Part shown: positions 17,566 to 24,478 of the stretch, in pieces
How positions within the stretch are numbered: position 1 is the first letter of the stretch
Layout: each line of letters starts with the position of its first letter
Source: MedAcidi-G1 sp002713545
Lineage (GTDB): Bacteria > Actinomycetota > Acidimicrobiia > Acidimicrobiales > MedAcidi-G1
Direction: 5' to 3'
NCBI GenBank assembly: GCA_964013895.1
Contig: CAXGYF010000004.1
Coordinates: 8,512 to 72,511 of the forward strand
DNA: 64,000 nucleotides
Translations under genes and position numbers: made by a program
The notes under the pieces: generated by a model
What the model was told of the DNA's origin: nothing
Seen by the model: only the letters and a program-made list of their open reading frames with translations
The model's database searches: none

Positions 17566-18656
17566 TATTCACCCTCCAGAATGCATACAAGGTTTTGCTG
17601 AAGACAGGGCCCTGAAGTCGCATGTGCTAATCCCCGGTCTGCTTGATCTGAAATAATTCTTCTGGCTACTTCAGAGATACGTATTAATCCTGAAGCCATC
17701 ATTGTGTCAGAAGCAAGGCAACCACCTGAAGGGTTGATCAGAGTTTCCTCAGTCAAGCCAAACTCTTTTTCTAGGATCAACTCTTGAGTCGAAGTCATTC
17801 CGTGAATTTCAGCTAGATCAAGTCGGTCAGCACTCCCTCCTGCATTTTCGGCCGCTAGAAAAGCCGAAGGGGACCTTGTTAAATCTCTTACACCTAATGT
17901 GTGTGAATCCACCCTGTGGTCAATTCCCTTTATCCAAGCGGGTCTATCGCAAAGTGATTTTGCTTTATCCCCTGCAGCTAAAATTACCGCGCATCCCCCG
18001 TCGGTAATTTCGGCAACATCACTTGCTCTGAGAGGATCCGCTATAGAAGGTTCGTTCATAAGATTTTCGATTGACACATCTTTCGAGCTTCTAACCGCAT
18101 TCGGATTATCAAGTCCATTCTTTTGGCTTCTCATAGATATTTCGGCCATTTTTTCTAAGGTTATTAAGCCTCTATCAAGTAAAAGCCGTGCCTGAAGAGC
18201 TGCTAATGAGAAACAATCAGGCCAGAGTGGAGAAACATAATAGGGATCTAGCTGTGTGGCTAAAACATCAATTACTGATCCAGCTGAAGGTTTTCCATAA
18301 CTGTAAACAAGCGCTGTATCCACTTCACCCATTTGGAGCTTTACCCATGCTTCGTATAGAGCAAATGCTCCATCCATTTCAACATGACTTTCGGAAATCG
18401 GAGGGAAAGCACCAACTGAGTCGAGAGTATGAACAAATGAAAATGCTTGTCCAGCTAAAAAATCACTGCTCCCTGAACATGTAAAACCAATCTCTTCCTG
18501 TGTTACACCAGCTGAATTTCTGCACTTGCTAATAAGGTCAGCCATTAGCTGAACCTCATTCACTTCACTTAAAGTTTTAGTCTGATGACTGGCGACGGAA
18601 ACAACTGCTACATCTCGAAAATTATGACTTTCATCCATTTCTTTGATCCCATGCAC
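17565..18656 (-). CDS. Thiolase-like protein (lipid-transfer/Ltp family) 2
   Basis: A 363-residue, more diverged thiolase-fold protein. The position of the catalytic Cys is occupied by SHVEMDGAF. The second half retains NPSGGCLASDTMMASGLIRI and ends ATSGPCLQQNLVCILEG. Loss of the canonical residues suggests a non-thiolytic role or a partner role. Translation may begin at the ATG for MHGIKEMDES (18656) or at the internal ATG six codons later (18638). Either start overlaps the end of the DUF35 gene upstream. It is coupled to the first thiolase-like gene. From memory, the pair resembles ltp3/ltp4 of the mycobacterial cholesterol region. Confidence 0.78.
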   Translation of the reverse strand: MHGIKEMDESHNFRDVAVVSVASHQTKTLSEVNEVQLMADLISKCRNSAGVTQEEIGFTCSGSSDFLAGQAFSFVHTLDSVGAFPPISESHVEMDGAFALYEAWVKLQMGEVDTALVYSYGKPSAGSVIDVLATQLDPYYVSPLWPDCFSLAALQARLLLDRGLITLEKMAEISMRSQKNGLDNPNAVRSSKDVSIENLMNEPSIADPLRASDVAEITDGGCAVILAAGDKAKSLCDRPAWIKGIDHRVDSHTLGVRDLTRSPSAFLAAENAGGSADRLDLAEIHGMTSTQELILEKEFGLTEETLINPSGGCLASDTMMASGLIRISEVARRIISDQADRGLAHATSGPCLQQNLVCILEGE

Positions 18657-19218
18657 GATTGCCGGCTTTTTCTACGGGCACTGAAGGTTCTCCAGTTGGT
18701 TTCCAATAAAGAATATTCTCAGCGGTATTGCCTAACTCTTCTTCTTTTTTCCATACCGCTTGGACGCGCATTCCTATGTGAACTTCATCATTTTCACAAC
18801 CAGCTACCAATCCTAAAAACCCCACGTTTGCGCCATCTAGATGTATCCATGCACTGACATAAGGTATATCTAAATCATCTCTACCAGGAATGGGTAGATG
18901 TGTTACGCAAAAATTTCCCACATGACCTCTATCTGAAAGTTCCACGCTCTCTTCGATTAAGACACCGTGCCGAGGGTCAACTCCCCGAGGAGGCACAAAG
19001 ACAGCTCCGTCAACAGGTGAGCGGTGACCTAAAATTTTCTTTTTTGAGTAAGAACGCAAATATTCTTGCACTGGTGGACTTGGGACAAAATCATAAACAA
19101 GCTTTATAGGGCTTCGTACTGAACGAACTGCTTCTAACCCACTTATTGATTCAGGAATCTTTACGTCTTCAGATAACGATGCAGGTGGTGAATTTGGATC
19201 GGTCATATCAAGAATCAA
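18631..19218 (-). CDS. DUF35 OB-fold acyl-CoA-associated protein 1 (zinc ribbon lost)
   Basis: A 195-residue protein. The OB-fold part shows GRDDLDIPYVSAWIHLDGAN, LGLVAGCENDEVHIGMRVQA and the final VWKKEEE, as in DUF35 proteins that partner thiolases and Ltp aldolases. The N-terminal linker helix YDFVPSPPVQEYLRSYSKKK is present, but the following segment GHRSPVDGAVFVPPRG lacks the CxxC pairs that normally bind zinc. It overlaps both neighbours by a few nucleotides, so four genes (DUF35, DUF35, Ltp, Ltp) form one translationally coupled block. It probably shapes a CoA tunnel or bridges the thiolase subunits. Confidence 0.78.
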   Translation of the reverse strand: MILDMTDPNSPPASLSEDVKIPESISGLEAVRSVRSPIKLVYDFVPSPPVQEYLRSYSKKKILGHRSPVDGAVFVPPRGVDPRHGVLIEESVELSDRGHVGNFCVTHLPIPGRDDLDIPYVSAWIHLDGANVGFLGLVAGCENDEVHIGMRVQAVWKKEEELGNTAENILYWKPTGEPSVPVEKAGNRAWDQRNG

Positions 19219-19669
19219 CTTCTTTAGTTTCGGGTGTAAATCCCGCCAGATCTGTTATGTGACCGACACGCTCTTCCCTCCACTTAGCAGTCACACGCAT
19301 CCCAGTTCTCATCTCTGAAGGCGAATCAGCAAGTACAGCATGCAACATTGAGGTGTCTGACCCATCGAGTCTTATCAATGTCAGTGCATGTGGGGTATCC
19401 CATGGAGATTGCGGACGGGGAGGATCTATCCAAGTCCAAGTTTCAACTACTCCGCTTTGTGACACTTCTACCATTTCTGTGAGCGGCTCACTTGTGGTCG
19501 GGTCATATTCCAAAGGGGGAACTAGAACACTTCCATCCGATCTCTTAATCCCGAATAATCGCTTTTCTCTCAACCCTGTCATGAAGGCACCGATTACTTT
19601 CCCAGTGGTTCGCGTAAATGGGTACTCGACAGTCAGTTCAGCCTTTAACGGCTTTTCTGATTCACTCAT
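19208..19669 (-). CDS. DUF35 OB-fold acyl-CoA-associated protein 2 (zinc ribbon lost)
   Basis: A 153-residue relative of the adjacent DUF35 protein. Matching parts are EYPFTRTTGKVIGAFMTGL, IKRSDGSVLVPPLEYDP, TPHALTLIRLDGSDTSMLHA and the end SEMRTGMRVTAKWREERVG. Like its neighbour it has no cysteine in the zinc-ribbon region; the expected C-x-C turn is replaced by GIKRSDGSVLVPP. The start at 19669 follows the alcohol dehydrogenase gene by 26 nt, and the stop overlaps the next gene by 11 nt. Two different zinc-less DUF35 chains next to two Ltp chains suggest an asymmetric complex. Confidence 0.76.
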   Translation of the reverse strand: MSESEKPLKAELTVEYPFTRTTGKVIGAFMTGLREKRLFGIKRSDGSVLVPPLEYDPTTSEPLTEMVEVSQSGVVETWTWIDPPRPQSPWDTPHALTLIRLDGSDTSMLHAVLADSPSEMRTGMRVTAKWREERVGHITDLAGFTPETKEVDS

Positions 19670-19695
19670 TCTGAAGTTACAACTCCTCTAGAAAT

Positions 19696-20778
19696 TTAAA
19701 AGTCAATTACCTGCCTGATAACATCGGCATCACCTAAACTGCCTAGTGCGTCGTTAACTTCGTCTATTTTTATGCGTCGGGAGATCATCCCATCTAGATC
19801 CAACTTGCCTGATTTATAAAGACTTAAGAAACGATTGAAGTCTGTTCTAACATCTGCACTTCCGTACATAGAACCAATAAGTACTTTCTCTGAAAAGAAC
19901 ATTTCGAAAGCCGAAAGCTCAAACATCTCATCTGGTCTGCCGACTCCCACTATGCAGCAAGTTCCGCCACGACGGGTCAAGTCAAATGACTGTCTCATCG
20001 TTGACGCTAGGCCAATGCATTCCAATGTGAAATCAAATCCTTCGCCAGAAGTTACTTCAGCCACAGCTGCTGGAATTTCTTCAGGTGTTACTCCGTGTGT
20101 CGCTCCAAAAGTTTTTGCTCTTTCTAACTTTCCTTCGTGGAGATCAACGGCAACAATTGCTGATGCCCCAGCTATTCTCGCTCCTTGTATAGCCGCAATC
20201 CCAACTCCTCCAGCTCCCACTACCAAGACTGATGAACCTGGTGTGATTTTTGCCGTATTTAGTGCAGCCCCGACACCAGTAGTTACACCACAACCTATCA
20301 ATGCGGCTATATCTAAAGGAATGTCATTATCTATTTTCACAGTAGCTATTCCAGGAACAATTGTTTCTTCAGCGAAAGTTCCACATCCACAAAAAGATCC
20401 GATGACCCTCTCTCCTTGCCTGAACTGTTGATTCACACCCATTGCCATTAACCCATTCATGCATAAATTTGGCTGATGCCTCCCTGTGCAATAAGAACAT
20501 GCACCGCAAGGGGGAGAAAATGCGATTATCGCATGATCGCCTGCTGCCACATGAGAAACACCTTCACCAACTTCGAGTACGACCCCAGCACCTTCGTGAC
20601 CTAGCACTGTGCCAGGTTCTGTCGGAATAGTTCCGTTCATACCAGAAAGGTCTGAATGACATACTCCGCTATGTGCGACTTTTATTCTCACATCTCCGGG
20701 ACCGACTTCTCTTAAGGTCAAATCATCAGCTATAACAAGCTGATCGGTTGGCACAGTTTCCATGACCGCTGCGAACAT
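19696..20778 (-). CDS. Zinc-dependent alcohol dehydrogenase, class III/NDMA-type MDR family
   Basis: A medium-chain dehydrogenase of about 360 residues. Catalytic zinc ligands are visible in GVCHSDLSG and GHEGAGVV; the structural zinc lobe is CGACSYCTGRHQPNLC (four Cys). The NAD motif is VLVVGAGGVGIAAIQGARIA. These match actinobacterial Rxyl_3153-type alcohol dehydrogenases oxidising bulky primary alcohols. Upstream reads TTGCTAGGAGAAATGATG; the GGAG favours the second ATG (20778), whereas an upstream TTG at 20793 would consume the ribosome site. It leads the minus-strand block of DUF35 and Ltp genes and may oxidise an alcohol formed by the P450. Confidence 0.88.
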   Translation of the reverse strand: MFAAVMETVPTDQLVIADDLTLREVGPGDVRIKVAHSGVCHSDLSGMNGTIPTEPGTVLGHEGAGVVLEVGEGVSHVAAGDHAIIAFSPPCGACSYCTGRHQPNLCMNGLMAMGVNQQFRQGERVIGSFCGCGTFAEETIVPGIATVKIDNDIPLDIAALIGCGVTTGVGAALNTAKITPGSSVLVVGAGGVGIAAIQGARIAGASAIVAVDLHEGKLERAKTFGATHGVTPEEIPAAVAEVTSGEGFDFTLECIGLASTMRQSFDLTRRGGTCCIVGVGRPDEMFELSAFEMFFSEKVLIGSMYGSADVRTDFNRFLSLYKSGKLDLDGMISRRIKIDEVNDALGSLGDADVIRQVIDF

Positions 20779-20909
20779 CATTTCTCCTAGCAATTAGTTT
20801 GTTATTCAATGACCCTAACTTACGAAAGCTAGATATATGAAGCCGATCGCAAAAATTAATCTTTAAGAGGGTATGTTTTCCCCATCACTGATTTATAGAA
20901 AAGAGGAGC

Positions 20910-21935
20910 ATGTTTTTAGACATCGGAATAACTACTGATTTGTCTTTGGTCCCAAATAGGGTGACTGAATTGGCAGAAGCCGGGTTTGACGGGGTATTTA
21001 CCGCCGAGTCTAATCGTGACGTATTTGCGCCCCTTGTCTTAGCTGCTGAGCACAGTGATCTTTACTGTTATACGAACATTGCATTGGCATTCCCTAGGAG
21101 CCCAATGCTTCTTGCTTGCACGGGCTGGGATTTGCAAAACTATTCACGAGGAAAAATGGCTCTTGGATTAGGAAGTCAGATCAAACCTCACATTCAAAAA
21201 AGATATTCAGCCACATGGGAGCGCCCCGTAAAACAAATGCGTGAAGTGATCGAATCTATCAAAGCTATCTTTAAATGTTGGTCAGAGGGATCTGAGCTTA
21301 ATTACCAGGGAGAGTTCTATAAATTCAGCCTGATGACCCCAATTTTCGTGCCAGATTCAATGCCGTGGGAACCTCCTCCTGTATGGCTAGCTGCGCTTGG
21401 CCCCATGATGACAAAATTAGCTGGAGAACTTTCTGACGGTGTTCTGATACATCCATTTAGCAGTCGCAAATTCCTTGACGAAGTAACCATCCCAGCTCTT
21501 ACAGATGGCGCTGACAAGGCTGGTCGTATAAATAAACCTAAACTCATTACAAATTCAATCGTGTGTTCTTACCGATCTGATGAGGAATATGAAAAAGCAA
21601 TAAAAGGTGCAAAATTCAACTTGGCATTTTACGGCTCAACTCCTGCTTATAAGGTCACACTTGACGTACATGGCTGGGGAGATATGCAGCCTGTTCTCAA
21701 TCGCCTTACCAAAGAGGGCCGCTGGGAGGAAATTTCTTCAGTTATAACTGATGAAGTTCTTCATACTCTGGCAGTTGTTGGCGAACCTTCAGAAGTTGGT
21801 TCTCAACTAGTGGAACGATTCGGAGACATAGCCGACAGAGTAGGCCTGTCTGTTCCTTATGATGCACCTGTAGATCTGCTCGCAGATGTTGTTAGCCATG
21901 TGAAACTTAATTCTTCCAAAAAACAAAAAGATTAA
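20910..21935 (+). CDS. F420-dependent LLM-class oxidoreductase (TIGR03617-type)
   Basis: A 341-residue luciferase-like TIM-barrel flavin/deazaflavin enzyme. The start is DIGITTDLSLVPNRVTELAE, with GFDGVFTAESNRDVFAPL, TNIALAFPRSPMLLACTGWD and RGKMALGLGSQIKPHIQ (the ...LGLGSQ... element of F420-binding LLM proteins), then ERPVKQMREVIESIKAI. This matches the family that includes mycobacterial Rv3520c, which I recall as belonging to the cholesterol-catabolism region. RBS AGAGGAG stands 3 nt before ATG. It diverges from the alcohol dehydrogenase; the 131-nt spacer should contain both promoters, but I see no clear operator in it. Confidence 0.87.
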   Translation: MFLDIGITTDLSLVPNRVTELAEAGFDGVFTAESNRDVFAPLVLAAEHSDLYCYTNIALAFPRSPMLLACTGWDLQNYSRGKMALGLGSQIKPHIQKRYSATWERPVKQMREVIESIKAIFKCWSEGSELNYQGEFYKFSLMTPIFVPDSMPWEPPPVWLAALGPMMTKLAGELSDGVLIHPFSSRKFLDEVTIPALTDGADKAGRINKPKLITNSIVCSYRSDEEYEKAIKGAKFNLAFYGSTPAYKVTLDVHGWGDMQPVLNRLTKEGRWEEISSVITDEVLHTLAVVGEPSEVGSQLVERFGDIADRVGLSVPYDAPVDLLADVVSHVKLNSSKKQKD

Positions 21936-21946
21936 ATAAGTTTTTT

Positions 21947-22324
21947 CTACTTAATAAAATCAGCTATCCGGTCCTTAGGCCGACCGATAATCGCTTTCAG
22001 GGGAGCATTCCCATCAATTTTTCCCTTAACTATTACAGGTCGCTGCAATAATGCTTTTTGGTCAGAAAGTATCTCAACAACCGCTTTTGAATTTCCCACA
22101 TAGTCTTCGGGAATAAGTTCCAATTTTTTAAATTTTGAATCTTTCCTAACTAAATCCTCAACTGGGTCTTCAAGGCCGTTAACGATTCTAGTTAGCAGCT
22201 TTTCATCTGGAGGTTCTTTCATATAAAGAACTATTTCTACTTGTACACCCGCTTCCTCAGCGACCGCTAAGGCATTCGTGGAAGAGTTTCAATGTGGATT
22301 GTGGAAAATTGTTATGTCTGTCAT
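21947..22324 (-). CDS. arsC: Selenocysteine-containing ArsC-type arsenate reductase (in-frame TGA at codon 12)
   Basis: Reading from ATG at 22324, 125 codons run to TAG at 21947 with one internal TGA at 22289-22291. The N-terminus MTDITIFHNPH precedes the TGA, then NSSTNALAVAEEAG. In E. coli ArsC the same alignment reads ...HNPAC, so TGA replaces catalytic Cys12. The rest is intact: three arginines at about R60, R95 and R115 (QRPVIVKG and IGRPKDRIADF) match the arsenate-binding arginines. There is no cysteine anywhere. A start at 22222 would lose the whole active site. AAGG lies 8 nt before 22324. A SECIS-like hairpin follows the TGA. It is the last gene after a CxxC protein and a crotonase. 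A nonsense mutation is the alternative, but less likely. Confidence 0.85.
22255..22272 (-). promoter_or_regulatory. Putative bacterial SECIS hairpin for selenocysteine insertion in arsC
   Basis: On the coding strand, 16 nt after the TGA, the sequence CCTTAGCGGTCGCTGAGG forms a 7-bp stem (one G-T wobble) closed by the loop GGTC. The loop guanines are 24 and 25 nt downstream of TGA, within the 16-37 nt range known for bacterial SECIS elements. The E. coli fdhF element also has GGUC in its apical loop (AGGUCU), where SelB contacts G and U. Its position directly downstream of the codon and its loop sequence make this the expected SelB-binding site. The element is seen in sequence; function is inferred. 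Confidence 0.75.
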
Positions 22325-22338
22325 TGTTAGACCTTAGC

Positions 22339-22671
22339 TCACTCTATGTGTGCGCGTATCAACGTCCCATTATTTTCAGTCCACCCATTTGAAGTTGCAT
22401 AATCAATCATCTTTGTAAAACCCTTTTCCCAATTCTCTTTATTAGCATTAGGAGCTAATTCTCTTACAAGCTCACTACATAACCAAAGATGCTTTTCATC
22501 AATTACCTTGTTCCCTTGCTGCACTAATTCTAATATTTCGCAAATCTCAATTGCGGACCTAGTGTCGGAACACTGGATACAAAACTCTTTAAAGTCATTT
22601 GGATTTAGGAGTTTCACATTTGCAAAATCGTCAATTTCAAAAATCACTGCTTTGTTTAATACCCTTTCCAT
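22339..22671 (-). CDS. Uncharacterised 110-aa protein with a CxxC motif, coupled to crotonase and Sec-ArsC
   Basis: I do not recognise the family. The protein is acidic, without membrane segments, and carries Cys31-x2-Cys34 (FCIQCSD), Cys44 and Cys65. It ends SNGWTENNGTLIRAHIE. Its ATG at 22671 overlaps the end of the crotonase gene by 16 nt, and its stop is 14 nt before the ATG of the selenocysteine ArsC, so all three probably share one mRNA. Because the ArsC has no resolving cysteine, a CxxC neighbour could be a redox or regulatory partner, but that is speculation from gene order alone. Confidence 0.68.
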   Translation of the reverse strand: MERVLNKAVIFEIDDFANVKLLNPNDFKEFCIQCSDTRSAIEICEILELVQQGNKVIDEKHLWLCSELVRELAPNANKENWEKGFTKMIDYATSNGWTENNGTLIRAHIE

Positions 22672-23492
22672 TCTGGAGTTCTCTTTTCTTGGAATGAAAG
22701 AACTCCTTCTTTGGAATCTTGTGTGGAGGCGTTGACTTCAACTGCCCATGCCTCGTACTCTGCTAGGGTCATTCTGTCGACATCTAAAGACTTGTTAAGC
22801 ATCCATTTTGTGAACATATAACTACGGGATGGTCCTGCAGCTAAACGTTCAGCCCATTCTCGCGATTTTGTTTTAAGCTCTGACTCTGGGACAGTGCGAT
22901 TGCAAAGGCCCAATCGAAGTGCTTCTTCAGCTGAAACGTCATCTGCAAAAAACATCAATTCTTTAGTTTTCTGAATTCCAATAAGTCGCGGCAAGATCCA
23001 AGCTCCCAATCCATCCGGAACAAGTCCTCGTCGAGCAAAAATTTCAATAAAGCGCGCAGTTTCCGCTGTGATAACTAAATCACTGCAAAACGCTAGATGA
23101 GCACCTATACCGGCGGCCGTTCCGTTCACAGCTGATATAACCGGGATTTCACAATCTATAACGGAATTCATTAGCTTAATACTTCCATCTAACATCATTC
23201 GCCGAATCTCACCGACAATGGGTTCGGTTACCTTGTCAGAGTTGTCATTATTTTGGCCTGAAGCGCTCAGGTCTGCACCCGTACAAAAAAACTTCTCACC
23301 GGCGCCTGTTATTATTGCTGATCTGATTTCAGATTGACCGTTAAAACTTTCAAACAGATCTATCAAGTGATTTCTCATTTCAGGGGTTAAGCCATTGCCT
23401 TTTGCCTGATTGTCTATAGTTATCCAAGCGACGTTGTTTTCGACTTGGAATTGAATGGACTTTTCGGTGTTCAATTCTGTTTTTTCATCCAT
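22656..23492 (-). CDS. Enoyl-CoA hydratase/isomerase family protein (crotonase)
   Basis: A 278-residue crotonase. The oxyanion-hole segments are GEKFFCTGADL (about 65-75) and AVNGTAAGIGAHLAFCSDL (about 118-136). The block FARRGLVPDGLGAWILPRLI carries the typical G-L-x-P-D-G of hydratases and isomerases. The C-terminal trimerisation helix ends KEGVLSFQEKRTPEWKGY, the usual crotonase ending (EGVxAFxEKRxPxFxG). It acts on an acyl-CoA double bond; the specific substrate is unknown. It is the first gene of the operon that ends with the selenocysteine ArsC. Confidence 0.9.
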   Translation of the reverse strand: MDEKTELNTEKSIQFQVENNVAWITIDNQAKGNGLTPEMRNHLIDLFESFNGQSEIRSAIITGAGEKFFCTGADLSASGQNNDNSDKVTEPIVGEIRRMMLDGSIKLMNSVIDCEIPVISAVNGTAAGIGAHLAFCSDLVITAETARFIEIFARRGLVPDGLGAWILPRLIGIQKTKELMFFADDVSAEEALRLGLCNRTVPESELKTKSREWAERLAAGPSRSYMFTKWMLNKSLDVDRMTLAEYEAWAVEVNASTQDSKEGVLSFQEKRTPEWKGY

Positions 23493-23540
23493 AAGTAAAA
23501 GGTATCCGAGTAAACCGATAGCTAAACAGAATATGTTTGA

Positions 23541-23879
23541 CTAAACAGCGTCGCTGTTTCGTTCACCAGTTCTAATTCTTACTAGAGATTCAACTCCAGT
23601 AACCCAAACTTTTCCATCACCAATTTTTTCAGTTCTTGCTGCTGCAACTATTGCATCTACAACATTCTCAACTTGATCATCATCAACAACAGTTTCAACC
23701 CGTGTTTTTGGAGTAAATAAAACCTTATATTCGGTTCCTCTATAGGTTTCGCTGTGTCCGCCTTGACGTCCAAATCCTTGAACTTCACTGACGGTCATAC
23801 CCTGTATATCTAAGCTCGCAAGAGCATCTTTGACGTCGTCGAGTTTGAACGGTTTTATCACTGCGGTTACTAGTTTCAT
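23541..23879 (-). CDS. Nitrogen regulatory PII protein (GlnB/GlnK)
   Basis: A 112-residue PII signal protein that senses ATP/ADP and 2-oxoglutarate. It begins MKLVTAVIKPFKLDDVKDAL. The T-loop GRQGGHSETYRGTEYKVLF holds Tyr51, the residue modified by uridylylation or adenylylation. The B-loop is EKIGDGKVWV and the C-loop is RIRTGERNSDAV. No ammonium transporter (amtB) or glnD lies next to it, unlike the usual actinobacterial amtB-glnK-glnD cluster. It diverges from the GntR regulator; the shared 110-nt AT-rich spacer contains TTGTATT-type elements, so the regulator might also affect this gene. Confidence 0.95.
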   Translation of the reverse strand: MKLVTAVIKPFKLDDVKDALASLDIQGMTVSEVQGFGRQGGHSETYRGTEYKVLFTPKTRVETVVDDDQVENVVDAIVAAARTEKIGDGKVWVTGVESLVRIRTGERNSDAV

Positions 23880-23967
23880 GTGTTCTCCAAATTGTTGACT
23901 AATACAAATATGCTATGTACTAATTTATTTGTCTATTAATAGGCGTTTATTTTTAATTTTTTGTATT

Positions 23968-23981
23968 TTGTATTAATACAA
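23968..23981. promoter_or_regulatory. Perfect 14-bp palindrome TTGTATTAATACAA, probable GntR operator
   Basis: The palindrome has two TTGTATT half-sites meeting without a spacer, and it ends 8 nt before the ATG of the GntR-family gene. A related half-site, CTAATACAAATA, lies near 23899, closer to the PII gene, and TTGTATT also occurs at 23961. GntR proteins of the YtrA type bind such symmetrical AT-rich sites and commonly control their own gene. Its position next to the start codon would block transcription or initiation. Symmetry is directly visible; the binding protein is inferred. Confidence 0.55.
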
Positions 23982-23989
23982 TAAACATT

Positions 23990-24478
23990 ATGTCAAGTCC
24001 ATCATTTATTCCCTTCATTGATGAAAAAGGGATTCACAGAAAAATGACTCTTCGATTAGACAACAAAATCGTAATTCCCCTCTTCGAGCAGATAAGAGCA
24101 CAGATATCAGTCATGATTGCCGTCGGGTATCTTTTGCCGCATTGTCGACTACCGACCGTAAGAGAACTAGCAGGATGTTTAGAAATAGCTCCAGGTACCA
24201 TTGCTCGTTCCTATACCGAGCTAGAACGCGACGGGCTAACAATTGGAAGGGGCCGGAAAGGTACTTTTGTAGCAGATAAGCCCCCGCATTCAGAACCACT
24301 TATGCAAAGGCAACTTAGATTATCTGAAGCCTCTATTAGATTTGTCCAAGAATTGCGACAACTAGGCATAAGTCTTGACGAAGGTCGCCTTGCCTTGGAA
24401 GAAAACTTTAAATTAGAAGAGAAAAACGATTCGTTATCTTCATTACATGAAAATATGAATGAACAGAAACTAACGTGA
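23990..24478 (+). CDS. GntR-family transcriptional regulator (YtrA-like)
   Basis: A 162-residue regulator. The winged helix-turn-helix (about 30-100) has PLFEQIRAQISVMIAVGYLL, LPTVRELAGCLEIAPGTIAR and SYTELERDGLTIGRGRKGTF, the classic GntR DNA-binding signature. The C-terminal part (about 60 residues) is a short helical segment as in the YtrA subgroup, which usually controls ABC transporters. No transporter is adjacent; PII and an SDR gene are its neighbours. No Shine-Dalgarno is visible before the ATG, so a leaderless mRNA is possible. The last 9 nt overlap the convergent SDR gene. Confidence 0.87.
   Translation: MSSPSFIPFIDEKGIHRKMTLRLDNKIVIPLFEQIRAQISVMIAVGYLLPHCRLPTVRELAGCLEIAPGTIARSYTELERDGLTIGRGRKGTFVADKPPHSEPLMQRQLRLSEASIRFVQELRQLGISLDEGRLALEENFKLEEKNDSLSSLHENMNEQKLT

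Noticed and set aside
19835..20431. Plus-strand 198-aa frame
   Set aside because: It is the complement of the alcohol dehydrogenase, whose zinc and NAD motifs are intact.
21947..22222. A 91-residue ArsC C-terminal fragment starting at an internal ATG
   Set aside because: The preceding 34 codons encode the ArsC N-terminus in the same frame, interrupted only by the TGA at the Cys position; the fragment alone would have no active site and no good ribosome site.
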